A stretch of 64,000 nucleotides of DNA from CBFFRJ01 sp051486985 (lineage in GTDB: Bacteria; Pseudomonadota; Gammaproteobacteria; Enterobacterales; Enterobacteriaceae), in assembly GCF_051486985.1 (NCBI RefSeq), contig NZ_JAHVDV010000021.1:28349-92348 (forward strand), written 5' to 3'. Every line of letters starts with the position of its first letter. Position 1 is the stretch's first letter. A model generated the notes under the pieces. The model saw only the letters and a program-made list of their open reading frames with translations. It was not told where the DNA came from and made no database searches. This document shows, piece after piece, positions 8,141-15,899 of this stretch. Position numbers and translations under genes: made by a program.

Positions 8141-8165
8141 AAAAAAGCCCCGCGAGGCGGGGCTT
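8141..8165 (-). terminator. ibpAB operon terminator
   Basis: On the minus strand, AAGCCCCGCCTCGCGGGGCTT is followed by TTTT. This is a strong Rho-independent terminator 22 bp after the ibpB stop codon. Confidence 0.88.
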
Positions 8166-8187
8166 AAGAGGATAAGTTCTGCTATGA

Positions 8188-8616
8188 CTAGCTATTTAAC
8201 GCAGGACGCTCACTGATGGCGATACGCTGCGGGGCAATGGCTTCCGGTACGTTACGGGTCAGGTCGATATGTAGCAAGCCGTTGTTAAAGGTCGCCCCGG
8301 AAACTTCCATATGTTCGGCCAACGTAAAGCTCAGGGTGAAAGGCTGAATCACCAGCCCCTGATGCAACCATTTTGGCTCGTTCGCCGGTTTTTCGGGCGT
8401 CCCTTTAATCACCAGACGCGTACCTTCAAGCTGGATATCCAGATCCTGCTGGCTAAAGCCGGCCAGCGCCAGGGTAATGCGATAGTGATTATCATCGCCT
8501 TTTTCAATGTTGTAAGGCGGGAATGATTGTTGCTCAGCGGTGTTTTGCAGGGCGTTCGCCAGTTTGTCAAAGCCGATCCACTGACGCAGTAATGGGGATA
8601 AATCATAGTTACGCAT
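8188..8616 (-). CDS. ibpB: Small heat-shock chaperone IbpB, 142 aa
   Basis: The alpha-crystallin domain spans about 36-125, ending in the IxI-type tail motif (PQRIAISERPALNS). Length equals E. coli IbpB. With IbpA it coats heat-aggregated proteins and passes them to DnaK/ClpB. The AGGAG before the ATG is part of a short hairpin (TTCTC-AGAA-GGAGAA), which would mask the ribosome site at low temperature. It is second in the ibpAB operon, 101 bp after ibpA. Confidence 0.95.
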   Translation of the reverse strand: MRNYDLSPLLRQWIGFDKLANALQNTAEQQSFPPYNIEKGDDNHYRITLALAGFSQQDLDIQLEGTRLVIKGTPEKPANEPKWLHQGLVIQPFTLSFTLAEHMEVSGATFNNGLLHIDLTRNVPEAIAPQRIAISERPALNS

Positions 8617-8717
8617 AGTCTGTTTCTCCTTCTGAGAAGCGAGTAAGGTCCTGCAAGCCTTGCGGCTCGCATCTGCTCCCTGACGGCGAGCAAAGTAATT
8701 TACGAAGATTCTGTCGC
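8617..8717 (-). promoter_or_regulatory. ibpA-ibpB spacer with SD-masking hairpin
   Basis: This is a 101-nt intercistronic leader. The GGAGAA Shine-Dalgarno is directly preceded by TTCTC with a 4-nt loop, so the SD can pair locally. An upstream GC-rich stem (GAGCAGATGCGAGCC ... GGCTTGC) is also present. E. coli ibpB is known to have a ROSE-like thermometer here; assignment to that class is by position and pairing only. Confidence 0.55.
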
Positions 8718-9131
8718 TTAGTTGATTTCGATACGGCGCGGTTTGTTCGCTTCAGGAATAACCCGCTCAAGATCTACATACAGCAGGCCATTGACCAGGT
8801 TCGCGCCTTTTACATGGATGTTTTCGGCGAGCTGGAATTTGCGCTCAAAGTTGCGCTCGGCAATGCCCTGGTACAGATAAGTGCGCTCTTTCTGCTCGGC
8901 GGCATGTGCGCCTTTAACGATAAGCAGATTGTCCTGAGCAGTGATTTCCAGTTCGCTTTCTGCGAAACCGGCAACCGCAATCGCGATGCGATAGTTGTTT
9001 TCGTCAACCAGTTCAACGTTGTACGGGGGGTAGCCGCCGTTACTTTGGCTCTGATTATTTTCCAGCAGATTGAACAGACGGTCGAAACCAATAGCAGAAC
9101 GATAAAGCGGGGAAAGGTCGAAGTTACGCAT
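8718..9131 (-). CDS. ibpA: Small heat-shock chaperone IbpA, 137 aa
   Basis: The alpha-crystallin domain (about 38-125) is followed by the C-terminal IEIN, the IxI motif that docks onto neighbouring dimers. The length (137) and the start MRNFDLSPLYRSAIGFDRLF match E. coli IbpA. IbpA is the canonical aggregate-binding partner of IbpB and autoregulates translation of ibpAB. A sigma-32 promoter lies about 100 bp upstream and a thermosensor-type leader lies in between. Confidence 0.96.
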   Translation of the reverse strand: MRNFDLSPLYRSAIGFDRLFNLLENNQSQSNGGYPPYNVELVDENNYRIAIAVAGFAESELEITAQDNLLIVKGAHAAEQKERTYLYQGIAERNFERKFQLAENIHVKGANLVNGLLYVDLERVIPEANKPRRIEIN

Positions 9132-9228
9132 AAATAAAAGCTCCTGAAATCAGCGAGATAATCAATTGCCTTCCATAATGGACAGGCTGCTGTAGCGCAA
9201 CACCCTTGCGGCGTGTCTCCGGCTACAC
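9132..9228 (-). promoter_or_regulatory. ibpA 5' leader, probable ROSE RNA thermometer
   Basis: The leader of about 95 nt is rich in stems (GCCGGAGACACGCCGC, CAAGGGTGTTGCGC, CAGCAGCCTG). The SD AGGAG sits in TCGCTGATTTCAGGAGC, where GCU can pair with part of it. This position and the short SD-pairing stem are hallmarks of ROSE-type thermometers known upstream of enterobacterial ibpA. A fold was not computed. Confidence 0.65.
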
Positions 9229-9233
9229 TCTTA

Positions 9234-9261
9234 AAGTAGGGTTGAGGATCGATTTTTCAAG
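9234..9261 (-). promoter_or_regulatory. Sigma-32 promoter of ibpAB
   Basis: On the minus strand a -35 CTTGAAA (9261-9255), a 13-bp spacer and a -10 CCCTACTT (9241-9234) match the heat-shock sigma-32 consensus (CTTGAAA, CCCCATnT). Confidence 0.9.
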
Positions 9262-9436
9262 GGTCAAATTCTGACTTTTTTTTGCAGTTTCGCACGCTTT
9301 GCATAGACTGGAATCACAGCACAAAATGCCAAATTGCGATGGCCGCCACAGAGCGAGCCCCGAAGTCTGTTTTTCTCTGCAGGGTAGCTACAATGCCTGA
9401 AGCAGTCCTCATACTGCACATAACTATGATTAACTT

Positions 9437-9769
9437 ATGATGAAAAAAATTCTGATAGTTTCAACGTTACTTAGCGGATTGGTGAGTGTCAGCGGATGCT
9501 CCAGTGTCATGTCGCACACCGGTGGTAAAGAGGGTGTTTACCCTGGAATGAAAGCAAGTTCGACGATGCTCTCAGATGATGACACCCATATCGGCATGAA
9601 ATCCCTGGTGGTTCTGGATATGCCCTTCACGGCGGTAATGGATACCCTTCTGCTGCCGTGGGACATGTACCGCACCGACAGCTCCATAAAATCACGCGTT
9701 GAAAAAAGCGAGCATGACAGCCTGGCGACGAATAACGTCATTCCGCCAGCACCAATGCCCGCGCCCTGA
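9437..9769 (+). CDS. yidQ: YceK/YidQ family lipoprotein, 110 aa
   Basis: A lipoprotein signal peptide ends in the lipobox VSGC, with Cys at about residue 21. The mature part contains GVYPGMKAS...LVVLDMPFTAVMDTLLLPWDMY, the conserved core of the YceK/YidQ family, and a Pro-rich tail. Length equals E. coli YidQ. It is probably anchored in the outer membrane. The function is unknown. It is convergent with yidR, with only one base between the stops. Confidence 0.92.
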   Translation: MMKKILIVSTLLSGLVSVSGCSSVMSHTGGKEGVYPGMKASSTMLSDDDTHIGMKSLVVLDMPFTAVMDTLLLPWDMYRTDSSIKSRVEKSEHDSLATNNVIPPAPMPAP

Positions 9770-9770
9770 T

Positions 9771-10997
9771 TTACAGACCCGTTTCCGTTACCCAGAGTTG
9801 ACGGAAACCCTCCACCTCTTCCATCCAGGCGATGCGTTTCCCGTCAGGCGAGAACACGACCGCGTCGGCGGAGGGGGGATTTGCGTGATCGGAAGTCAAA
9901 AAGGTGATTTCACCACTCTGGGCATCGCAGAGCGCAATACGGTTTTCAACAATAAAACCCAGCGCCTTACCTGTTGGATGCCAATTGAACGCGGACTGAA
10001 TGCCAGTGGTTAATTGGGTCAGCTGTTGTGGCTCACCGCCCTCGGCGGATATCAGCCAGAGTTGCACAACGCCCGCGTCGTCTCGCATCAGAAAAGCAAT
10101 GTGTGTCGCCTGCGGATTGCTGCGCACCCAGTGTCGCGGAACGTTAACCAGCCCAGGCCATGTGCGCCGATGGGTGAACGTCAGTCGCTGCTGAATAACG
10201 CCTTTCGGCGGCGCTGGCAGGGTGGTTGCCGTCCCCTCCAGTGGTGCATCGTCCGCCTGTTTCCAGCCGGACGCACTCTCAGGCAACGTCACAATAAACA
10301 GCTCCGGCACTTTCTCGCCTTTTTCTGACAGGGTATCGCCAATAAACGCAATCCTGCCGTTACCCACCCATCCCTCTTCGTAAGCCCGGTTAATCTCATC
10401 GCTGCCCGGCATGGGGTTAACGGTTGTACGACTGACCAGCACGCACCAGTGGCTGCCTGCATATTCACGCGGATGCATACCACCAGGCACCACCGGGCCA
10501 TACGGCACCGCCACCCCCACATTGCGCAGGTCGCAGCGGGCATCCCATTCATGCATCACATGATCGTTATAGGTAAAGCTGACCTTTTCACCGTTGGGGC
10601 TAAACACATGCACATGGCTGCCGCCGCGCAATGCCCCTGGAGTATAGGGGGCGGTGATATCCATCGCATCCAGATTCGCGGTGTTGCCTTGGGTGGTAAT
10701 GACGCCCCGGCGGTGGTGAAAGTCATAGTGCCAGTCGGCATCCGGGTTTTCCGGGCCGTGGATAAACACATATTTCTCGTCATGGGGATGAACGGTCACC
10801 ACGCCGACATGCGCGCCTTCAGGTGCCTGATAGATAACCTCAAGCTCGCCAGTATGAATATTGACGCGCTCAATGGTTTTTCCGGTAAAGGAGGCGCCGG
10901 ACGGACGCACATCAAACACCAGCCACTGGCTGTCCGGTGTCCAGGTATGAATGTTGGTAAGTTGATGATGACGGGGAGCTGTGGTGATCTGTTTCAT
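9771..10997 (-). CDS. yidR: DUF3748 beta-propeller-like protein YidR, 408 aa
   Basis: The protein shows WD/TolB-like repeats (WTPDSQWLVFDVRPSG, HVHVFSPNGEKVSFTYN, VVFSPDGKRIAWM) and high similarity to E. coli YidR along its length. Start MKQITTAPRHHQLTN at 10997 corresponds to the E. coli start; the frame extends to 11042 without support. No signal peptide is seen. No enzymatic role is established for the family. Confidence 0.9.
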   Translation of the reverse strand: MKQITTAPRHHQLTNIHTWTPDSQWLVFDVRPSGASFTGKTIERVNIHTGELEVIYQAPEGAHVGVVTVHPHDEKYVFIHGPENPDADWHYDFHHRRGVITTQGNTANLDAMDITAPYTPGALRGGSHVHVFSPNGEKVSFTYNDHVMHEWDARCDLRNVGVAVPYGPVVPGGMHPREYAGSHWCVLVSRTTVNPMPGSDEINRAYEEGWVGNGRIAFIGDTLSEKGEKVPELFIVTLPESASGWKQADDAPLEGTATTLPAPPKGVIQQRLTFTHRRTWPGLVNVPRHWVRSNPQATHIAFLMRDDAGVVQLWLISAEGGEPQQLTQLTTGIQSAFNWHPTGKALGFIVENRIALCDAQSGEITFLTSDHANPPSADAVVFSPDGKRIAWMEEVEGFRQLWVTETGL

Positions 10998-11007
10998 GTG
11001 TTGGATA

Positions 11008-11035
11008 ACCCTGATGCCATGTTTTGCATCAGGGT
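11008..11035. terminator. Hairpin upstream of yidR (possible old dgo terminator)
   Basis: ACCCTGATGC and GCATCAGGGT form a 10-bp perfect stem with an 8-nt loop. It lies 18 bp after the stop of the dgoT remnant and 11 bp before yidR. There is no run of T, so it is a weak terminator or an mRNA-stabilising hairpin. Confidence 0.5.
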
Positions 11036-11052
11036 ATCGCAAGGCAGAGGGA

Positions 11053-11252
11053 TTAACCTACCCGTTTTACATCCCCGGCCAACAGGATAGAGGAGAGAGC
11101 CCCACCAGCTTGCGGTGGAAAATCCGCTTCCAGTCCGCTCGGGTTAACGGCTGGCGCGCCTCTTTTTTCACCGGCGCATCACCGTCAATCAGACCACCGC
11201 CTTCGCGGATGTACTCAAGTTCTGCCGGCGTCAAGCTTTTAGTCAGACGGGG
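11053..11252 (-). pseudogene. dgoT: Remnant of D-galactonate transporter gene dgoT
   Basis: The minus-strand translation gives PRLTKSLTPAELEYIREGG and then LIDGDAPVKKEARQPLTRAD, followed by WKRIFHRKLVG (11252-11100). These match the central loop of E. coli DgoT. A second frame then gives LSSILLAGDVKRVG and a stop (11097-11053), matching the last residues of DgoT. The N-terminal half and the block between these pieces are deleted, with a frame change at the second junction. The first piece begins inside the last codons of yidA. This is a deletion scar of the dgo operon, which in E. coli lies between yidA and yidR. Confidence 0.88.
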
Positions 11253-12064
11253 GAGTTCAGTACAAACTTCTCAATGACGTAAGCCACGCCATCTTCCAGA
11301 TTAGATTTGGTGACAAAGTCAGCCACCTCTTTGACAGACGGAATAGCGTTATCCATCGCAACACCCATGCCAGCGTATTCGATCATAGCGATGTCGTTTT
11401 CCTGGTCGCCAATGGTCATGACCTCTTCCGGCTTGATACCCAGCACATCGGCCAGTGATTTCACGCCGGTGCCTTTATTCACGCGCTTATCGAGTATTTC
11501 GAGGAAATAGGGCGCGCTTTTCAGCACGGTATATTTCTCTTTCACTTCCGCCGGAATACGGGCAATGGCTTTATCCAGAATCTCTGGTTCGTCAATCATC
11601 ATCACTTTCAGGAACTGGGTGTTCGGGTCCATATTTTCCGGCTCGCAGAACACCAGCGGGATGGTCGCGACAAAGGATTCATGCACCGTGTAGAAGCTGA
11701 TGTCGCGGTTAGCGGTGTAGAGCGTGTTGCGGTCAAGCGCATGAAAGTGAGAACCGACCTCGCGGGACAGTTTTTCCAGATACAGATAGTCGTCATAACT
11801 CAGCGCAGTTTGCGTCACCGTGCTACCGTCACTGGCATTTTGTACCAGCGCGCCGTTGTAGGTGATGCAATAATCCCCGTCACGCTCCATATGCAGCTGT
11901 TTGACGTAAGCATGCACACCGGCGTAAGGACGCCCGGTGGTCAGGACAACTTTGACGCCACGTTCACGTGCGGCCGCAATAGCATTTTTAACAGCAGGAG
12001 AGATGGTATGGTCCGGTAACAACAATGTTCCGTCCATATCAATTGCGATAAGTTTGATAGCCAT
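11243..12064 (-). CDS. yidA: HAD-superfamily sugar phosphatase YidA, 273 aa
   Basis: This is a Cof-type HAD hydrolase: nucleophile motif DMDGTLL (Asp9, Asp11), motif III lysine in the VNKGTGVK region, and GDQENDIAM for Mg binding. It dephosphorylates sugar phosphates in vitro in E. coli. The E. coli protein ends ...EKYVLN (270 aa). Here the frame runs on to ...EKFVLNSPV, because the native stop was removed by the deletion that fused the gene to the dgoT remnant. The catalytic part is intact. Confidence 0.95.
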   Translation of the reverse strand: MAIKLIAIDMDGTLLLPDHTISPAVKNAIAAARERGVKVVLTTGRPYAGVHAYVKQLHMERDGDYCITYNGALVQNASDGSTVTQTALSYDDYLYLEKLSREVGSHFHALDRNTLYTANRDISFYTVHESFVATIPLVFCEPENMDPNTQFLKVMMIDEPEILDKAIARIPAEVKEKYTVLKSAPYFLEILDKRVNKGTGVKSLADVLGIKPEEVMTIGDQENDIAMIEYAGMGVAMDNAIPSVKEVADFVTKSNLEDGVAYVIEKFVLNSPV

Positions 12065-12181
12065 GAGATCCCCGGAGTAAATGATTCCAGACTCATGCTA
12101 ACGCGATTTAGCTCAAAAAACAGCAAAAGAGTCGGGGGAAAAGGGGCCGGGATCGTAGCGAAAGATTCCTCTTTTGCGGGC

Positions 12182-12217
12182 AAAAAAAAGCCCGGAGGCA
12201 GGATGCCACCAGGCTTT
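12182..12217 (-). terminator. gyrB terminator (end of dnaA-dnaN-recF-gyrB operon)
   Basis: On the minus strand AAAGCCTGGTGGCA pairs with TGCCTCCGGGCTTT (one bulge), followed by eight T. It lies about 20 bp after the gyrB stop. Confidence 0.88.
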
Positions 12218-12235
12218 AATGCAGACGATGACCGA

Positions 12236-14650
12236 TTAAATATCGATATTCGCCGCTTTCAGGGCGTTCTCTTCGATAAAGGCACGACGTGGTTCGACGG
12301 CATCGCCCATCAGGGTGGTAAACAGCTGGTCTGCCGCAATTGCATCTTTAACCGTGACGCGCAGCATACGGCGGCTGTCCGGATCCATAGTGGTTTCCCA
12401 CAGCTGATCCGGGTTCATCTCACCCAGGCCTTTATAACGCTGAATCGAGAGGCCACGACGGGACTCTTTCACCAGCCAGTCCAGCGCCTGCTCGAAGCTG
12501 GCAACCGGTTGTTTGCGCTCGCCACGCTCAATGTACGCATCTTCCTCGATCAGACCACGCAGCTTCTCGCCCAGCGTACAGAGACGACGATACTCCGCAC
12601 CGGTCACAAACTCATGATCCAGCGGGTAATCAGTGTCCACACCGTGGGTACGGACACGGATAATCGGCTCAAACTGCTGCTGTTCAGCGTTTTCACGGAT
12701 GTCGAATTTCCACAGGCTACCGTGCTGCTCACTCTCATTAAGCTCAGTGACCAGCGCATTGACCCAGCGTGTTACGGTCTGTTCATTACCCAGATCGCTC
12801 TCACTCAGCGTCGGCTGGTAGACCAGCTCTTTCAGCAGGCTACGCGGGAAGCGACGTTCCATACGACCAATCATCTTCTGCGCGGCGTTGTATTCGGAAA
12901 CCAGACGCTCCAGCGGCTCACCGGCGAGAGCCGGCGCACTGGCGTTGGCGTGCAGAGTCGCACCGTCCAGCGCAATGGAAATCTGGTACTGGTCCATCGC
13001 TTCATCATCTTTGATGTACTGCTCCTGCTTGCCTTTCTTCACTTTGTACAGCGGCGGCTGAGCAATATAAACATGGCCACGCTCAACGATTTCCGGCATC
13101 TGACGATAGAAGAAGGTCAGCAGCAGCGTACGGATGTGCGAACCATCGACGTCCGCATCGGTCATGATGATGATGCTGTGGTAACGCAGTTTGTCCGGGT
13201 TGTACTCATCGCGGCCGATGCCACAGCCTAAAGCGGTGATAAGCGTAGCGACTTCCTGCGAGGCGAGCATTTTGTCAAAGCGCGCCTTTTCAACGTTCAG
13301 GATTTTACCTTTCAGCGGCAGAATGGCCTGGTTTTTACGGTTACGCCCCTGTTTTGCAGAGCCGCCCGCAGAGTCCCCTTCCACCAGGTAGAGTTCAGAG
13401 TGTGCCGGGTCACGCTCCTGGCAATCCGCCAGTTTGCCCGGCAGGCCTGCCAGGTCCAGCGCGCCTTTACGGCGGGTCATTTCACGGGCGCGACGTGCCG
13501 CTTCACGGGCGCGCGCTGCGTCGATAATTTTACCCACCACGATTTTGGCGTCAGAGGGGTTTTCCAGCAGGTATTCGTTCAGCAGTTCGTTCATCTGCTG
13601 TTCAACCGCCGATTTCACCTCAGAGGAGACCAGCTTATCTTTGGTCTGGGAGGAGAATTTCGGGTCCGGCACTTTAACCGAGACAACGGCAATCAGGCCT
13701 TCACGGGCATCGTCACCGGTGGCGCTGACTTTGGCTTTTTTGCTGTAGCCTTCTTTATCCATGTAGGCGTTCAGGGTACGGGTCATCGCTGCGCGGAAGC
13801 CCGCCAGGTGCGTACCGCCGTCACGCTGAGGAATGTTGTTGGTAAAGCAGTAGATGTTTTCCTGGAAACCGTCGTTCCACTGCAACGCCACTTCGACGCC
13901 GATACCGTCTTTTTCGGTAGAGAAATAGAAGATATTCGGGTGGATCGGGGTTTTATTTTTGTTGAGATATTCAACAAATGCCTTGATGCCGCCTTCATAG
14001 TGGAAGTGATCTTCTTTGCCGTCGCGTTTGTCACGCAGGCGAATAGATACGCCGGAGTTCAGGAAGGAGAGCTCACGCAGGCGTTTTGCCAGAATCTCGT
14101 ATTCGAATTCAATAACGTTGGTAAAGGTTTCGTAGCTCGGCCAGAAACGCACCATAGTACCGGTTTTTTCGGTTTCACCGGTGACTGCCAGCGGCGCTTC
14201 CGGAACGCCGTGCGCGTAAATCTGGCGATGCACTTTATTATCGCGCTGGATAACCAGCTCCAGTTTCTGCGACAGGGCGTTAACCACTGAAACGCCGACG
14301 CCGTGCAGACCACCAGAAACTTTATAGGAGTTGTCATCGAATTTACCGCCCGCGTGCAGTACGGTCATGATGACTTCCGCGGCAGAGACACCCTCTTCCG
14401 GGTGAATACCGGTCGGGATCCCACGACCATCATCCTGTACAGAAACCGAGTTATCGCTATGGATAGTGACAACGATGTCTTTACAGTAACCTGCGAGCGC
14501 TTCGTCGATAGCGTTATCCACAACCTCAAATACCATGTGGTGCAGACCGGTGCCGTCATCCGTATCGCCGATATACATGCCCGGGCGCTTACGTACCGCA
14601 TCCAGCCCTTTCAGGACTTTGATACTGGAGGAGTCATAAGAATTCGACAT
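12236..14650 (-). CDS. gyrB: DNA gyrase subunit B, 804 aa
   Basis: The GHKL ATPase domain contains EVVDNAIDEA, DGRGIP and GGLHGVG. The transducer domain follows, then TOPRIM with EGDSAGGS and DADVDGSH, the gyrase-specific insert, and the C-terminal QRYKGLGEMNPDQLWETT. Length equals E. coli GyrB when starting at ATG 14650. GyrB provides ATP hydrolysis for negative supercoiling with GyrA and is the target of aminocoumarins. It is the last gene of the dnaA operon, 28 bp after recF. Confidence 0.98.
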   Translation of the reverse strand: MSNSYDSSSIKVLKGLDAVRKRPGMYIGDTDDGTGLHHMVFEVVDNAIDEALAGYCKDIVVTIHSDNSVSVQDDGRGIPTGIHPEEGVSAAEVIMTVLHAGGKFDDNSYKVSGGLHGVGVSVVNALSQKLELVIQRDNKVHRQIYAHGVPEAPLAVTGETEKTGTMVRFWPSYETFTNVIEFEYEILAKRLRELSFLNSGVSIRLRDKRDGKEDHFHYEGGIKAFVEYLNKNKTPIHPNIFYFSTEKDGIGVEVALQWNDGFQENIYCFTNNIPQRDGGTHLAGFRAAMTRTLNAYMDKEGYSKKAKVSATGDDAREGLIAVVSVKVPDPKFSSQTKDKLVSSEVKSAVEQQMNELLNEYLLENPSDAKIVVGKIIDAARAREAARRAREMTRRKGALDLAGLPGKLADCQERDPAHSELYLVEGDSAGGSAKQGRNRKNQAILPLKGKILNVEKARFDKMLASQEVATLITALGCGIGRDEYNPDKLRYHSIIIMTDADVDGSHIRTLLLTFFYRQMPEIVERGHVYIAQPPLYKVKKGKQEQYIKDDEAMDQYQISIALDGATLHANASAPALAGEPLERLVSEYNAAQKMIGRMERRFPRSLLKELVYQPTLSESDLGNEQTVTRWVNALVTELNESEQHGSLWKFDIRENAEQQQFEPIIRVRTHGVDTDYPLDHEFVTGAEYRRLCTLGEKLRGLIEEDAYIERGERKQPVASFEQALDWLVKESRRGLSIQRYKGLGEMNPDQLWETTMDPDSRRMLRVTVKDAIAADQLFTTLMGDAVEPRRAFIEENALKAANIDI

Positions 14651-14678
14651 CAACGTTTCTCGCTCATTTTATCTTGGG

Positions 14679-15752
14679 TTAATCCGTTATTTTACCCTTT
14701 TCCACGGTGAACATCTTCGAATTTTTGTCCGACATGTCCATAACGTGTTCAGCGCTTATGGCACTGACAAAAACCTGTGATTGCGAAGCTTTTAAGCGGC
14801 TGGCAAGCAGTCCGCGCTTCTCATCATCAAGTTCGGAGGCAAAATCATCTATCAGGTATAAGCACCGTCTTCCGCTTTCACGGGTTAAAAACTCGCCCTG
14901 CGCCAGTCGCAGAGCACACATCAGCAGTTTTAACTGCCCACGGGAAAGCGTATCTTCTACCGGCGCACCGTCTGCACGAATGCGGAAATCCGCTTTATGC
15001 GGGCCGTGTGCGGTATAAGTCAGCATACGATCGCGCTCAAAGCCCCTTTCGAGCACTTCGGCGTAATCGGTCTCCTTTTCCCAGCCGCGCTGAAAAGAGA
15101 AGGTCAGGTTGAATTCCGGTAAAAATTGTTTGCAGGTGTCCGCCATATCAGCCGCGATGGCGGCACTGTACAGGGCACGCCAGCTACTGATTTGCTCGGC
15201 CAGCGGGATGAGTTCTTTGTCCCAGGGGCGCAATTGCCCGTAATGCCCCACCTGACGCAGCGCGGCATTACGCTGTTTGAGCAACCTTTTGAGATTGCTC
15301 CACGCGGTAAAGAATCCGGGCTCGTTGTGAAAGCAGCCCCAGTCAAGGAAGGCTCTCCGGTATTTAGGGCCACCGTTAAGTAACGTAAAGCCCTCGGGCG
15401 TGATGAGCTGCATCGGCATCAACAGCGCCAGCTCTGCCACCTTGTGACCGTCGGTGCCATCAATGCGCACCGTGCTGTCACCAAGCTTATCTTTAGTGAG
15501 ACCAATGGCGGTTTCTCGCTCTTCACCCAGCAATCGCCCGTGCAATACGAAGGATTCCTGTTCGTGGCGGATCACACGACCAATCTGCAAGCTGCGAAAT
15601 GCCCGGCCATGACCGAGCGTGTAGATGGCTTCCAGCACGCTGGTTTTGCCGCTGCCGTTGGCACCTACCAGGAAATTAAAGCCAGGAGACAAGGCGAGAT
15701 CCGCATTTTCGATATTGCGGAAGTCTTTGATGAGTAATCGGGTAAGCGACAT
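14679..15752 (-). CDS. recF: DNA replication/repair ATPase RecF, 357 aa
   Basis: SMC-like ATPase: Walker A GANGSGKT at 30-37, an ABC signature near LSRGQLKLLMCAL, and Walker B LIDDFASELD. Full length matches E. coli RecF. With RecO and RecR it loads RecA at gaps. In E. coli the recF start overlaps the dnaN stop; here 147 bp of repeat-like DNA separates them. Confidence 0.97.
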   Translation of the reverse strand: MSLTRLLIKDFRNIENADLALSPGFNFLVGANGSGKTSVLEAIYTLGHGRAFRSLQIGRVIRHEQESFVLHGRLLGEERETAIGLTKDKLGDSTVRIDGTDGHKVAELALLMPMQLITPEGFTLLNGGPKYRRAFLDWGCFHNEPGFFTAWSNLKRLLKQRNAALRQVGHYGQLRPWDKELIPLAEQISSWRALYSAAIAADMADTCKQFLPEFNLTFSFQRGWEKETDYAEVLERGFERDRMLTYTAHGPHKADFRIRADGAPVEDTLSRGQLKLLMCALRLAQGEFLTRESGRRCLYLIDDFASELDDEKRGLLASRLKASQSQVFVSAISAEHVMDMSDKNSKMFTVEKGKITD

Positions 15753-15764
15753 ATTTCAGAGCAT

Positions 15765-15890
15765 CGTCCAGGGGGCGTGAGTGTCGCAGCCAGTTCGTCT
15801 ACCGCCAGCGCGCCGAAAGCGGAGCGTACACGAAGTACGTGAGCATTTCGAGCACTGCCGGGAGGCGAAATGGCAAGTAAACCAGCCCCG
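15765..15890. repeat. Palindrome-rich intergenic repeat inserted between dnaN and recF
   Basis: The 147-bp spacer holds several internal inverted repeats: CGTAC-acgaa-GTACG (15825-15839), ATTTCG ... CGAAAT (around 15845-15871), and a GC-rich flank. It contains no coding sequence. In related enterobacteria dnaN and recF abut, so this is an insertion. It looks like a member of a dispersed intergenic repeat family and is distinct from the ERIC element at 29888. Copy number elsewhere in the genome could not be checked. Confidence 0.6.
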
Positions 15891-15899
15891 TTTCAGATA

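Noticed and set aside
12095..13231. Long plus-strand open frame (378 codons) opposite gyrB
   Set aside because: It is antisense to a highly conserved gene, has no start signal and no recognisable domain; a codon-bias shadow.
13400..14290. 296-codon plus-strand frame opposite gyrB
   Set aside because: Phe/Val/Gln-rich antisense shadow of gyrB.
15765..15890. ERIC element in the dnaN-recF gap
   Set aside because: It lacks the ERIC core (GTGAC..GGGTGAG) and the inverted ends; kept as a separate repeat type.
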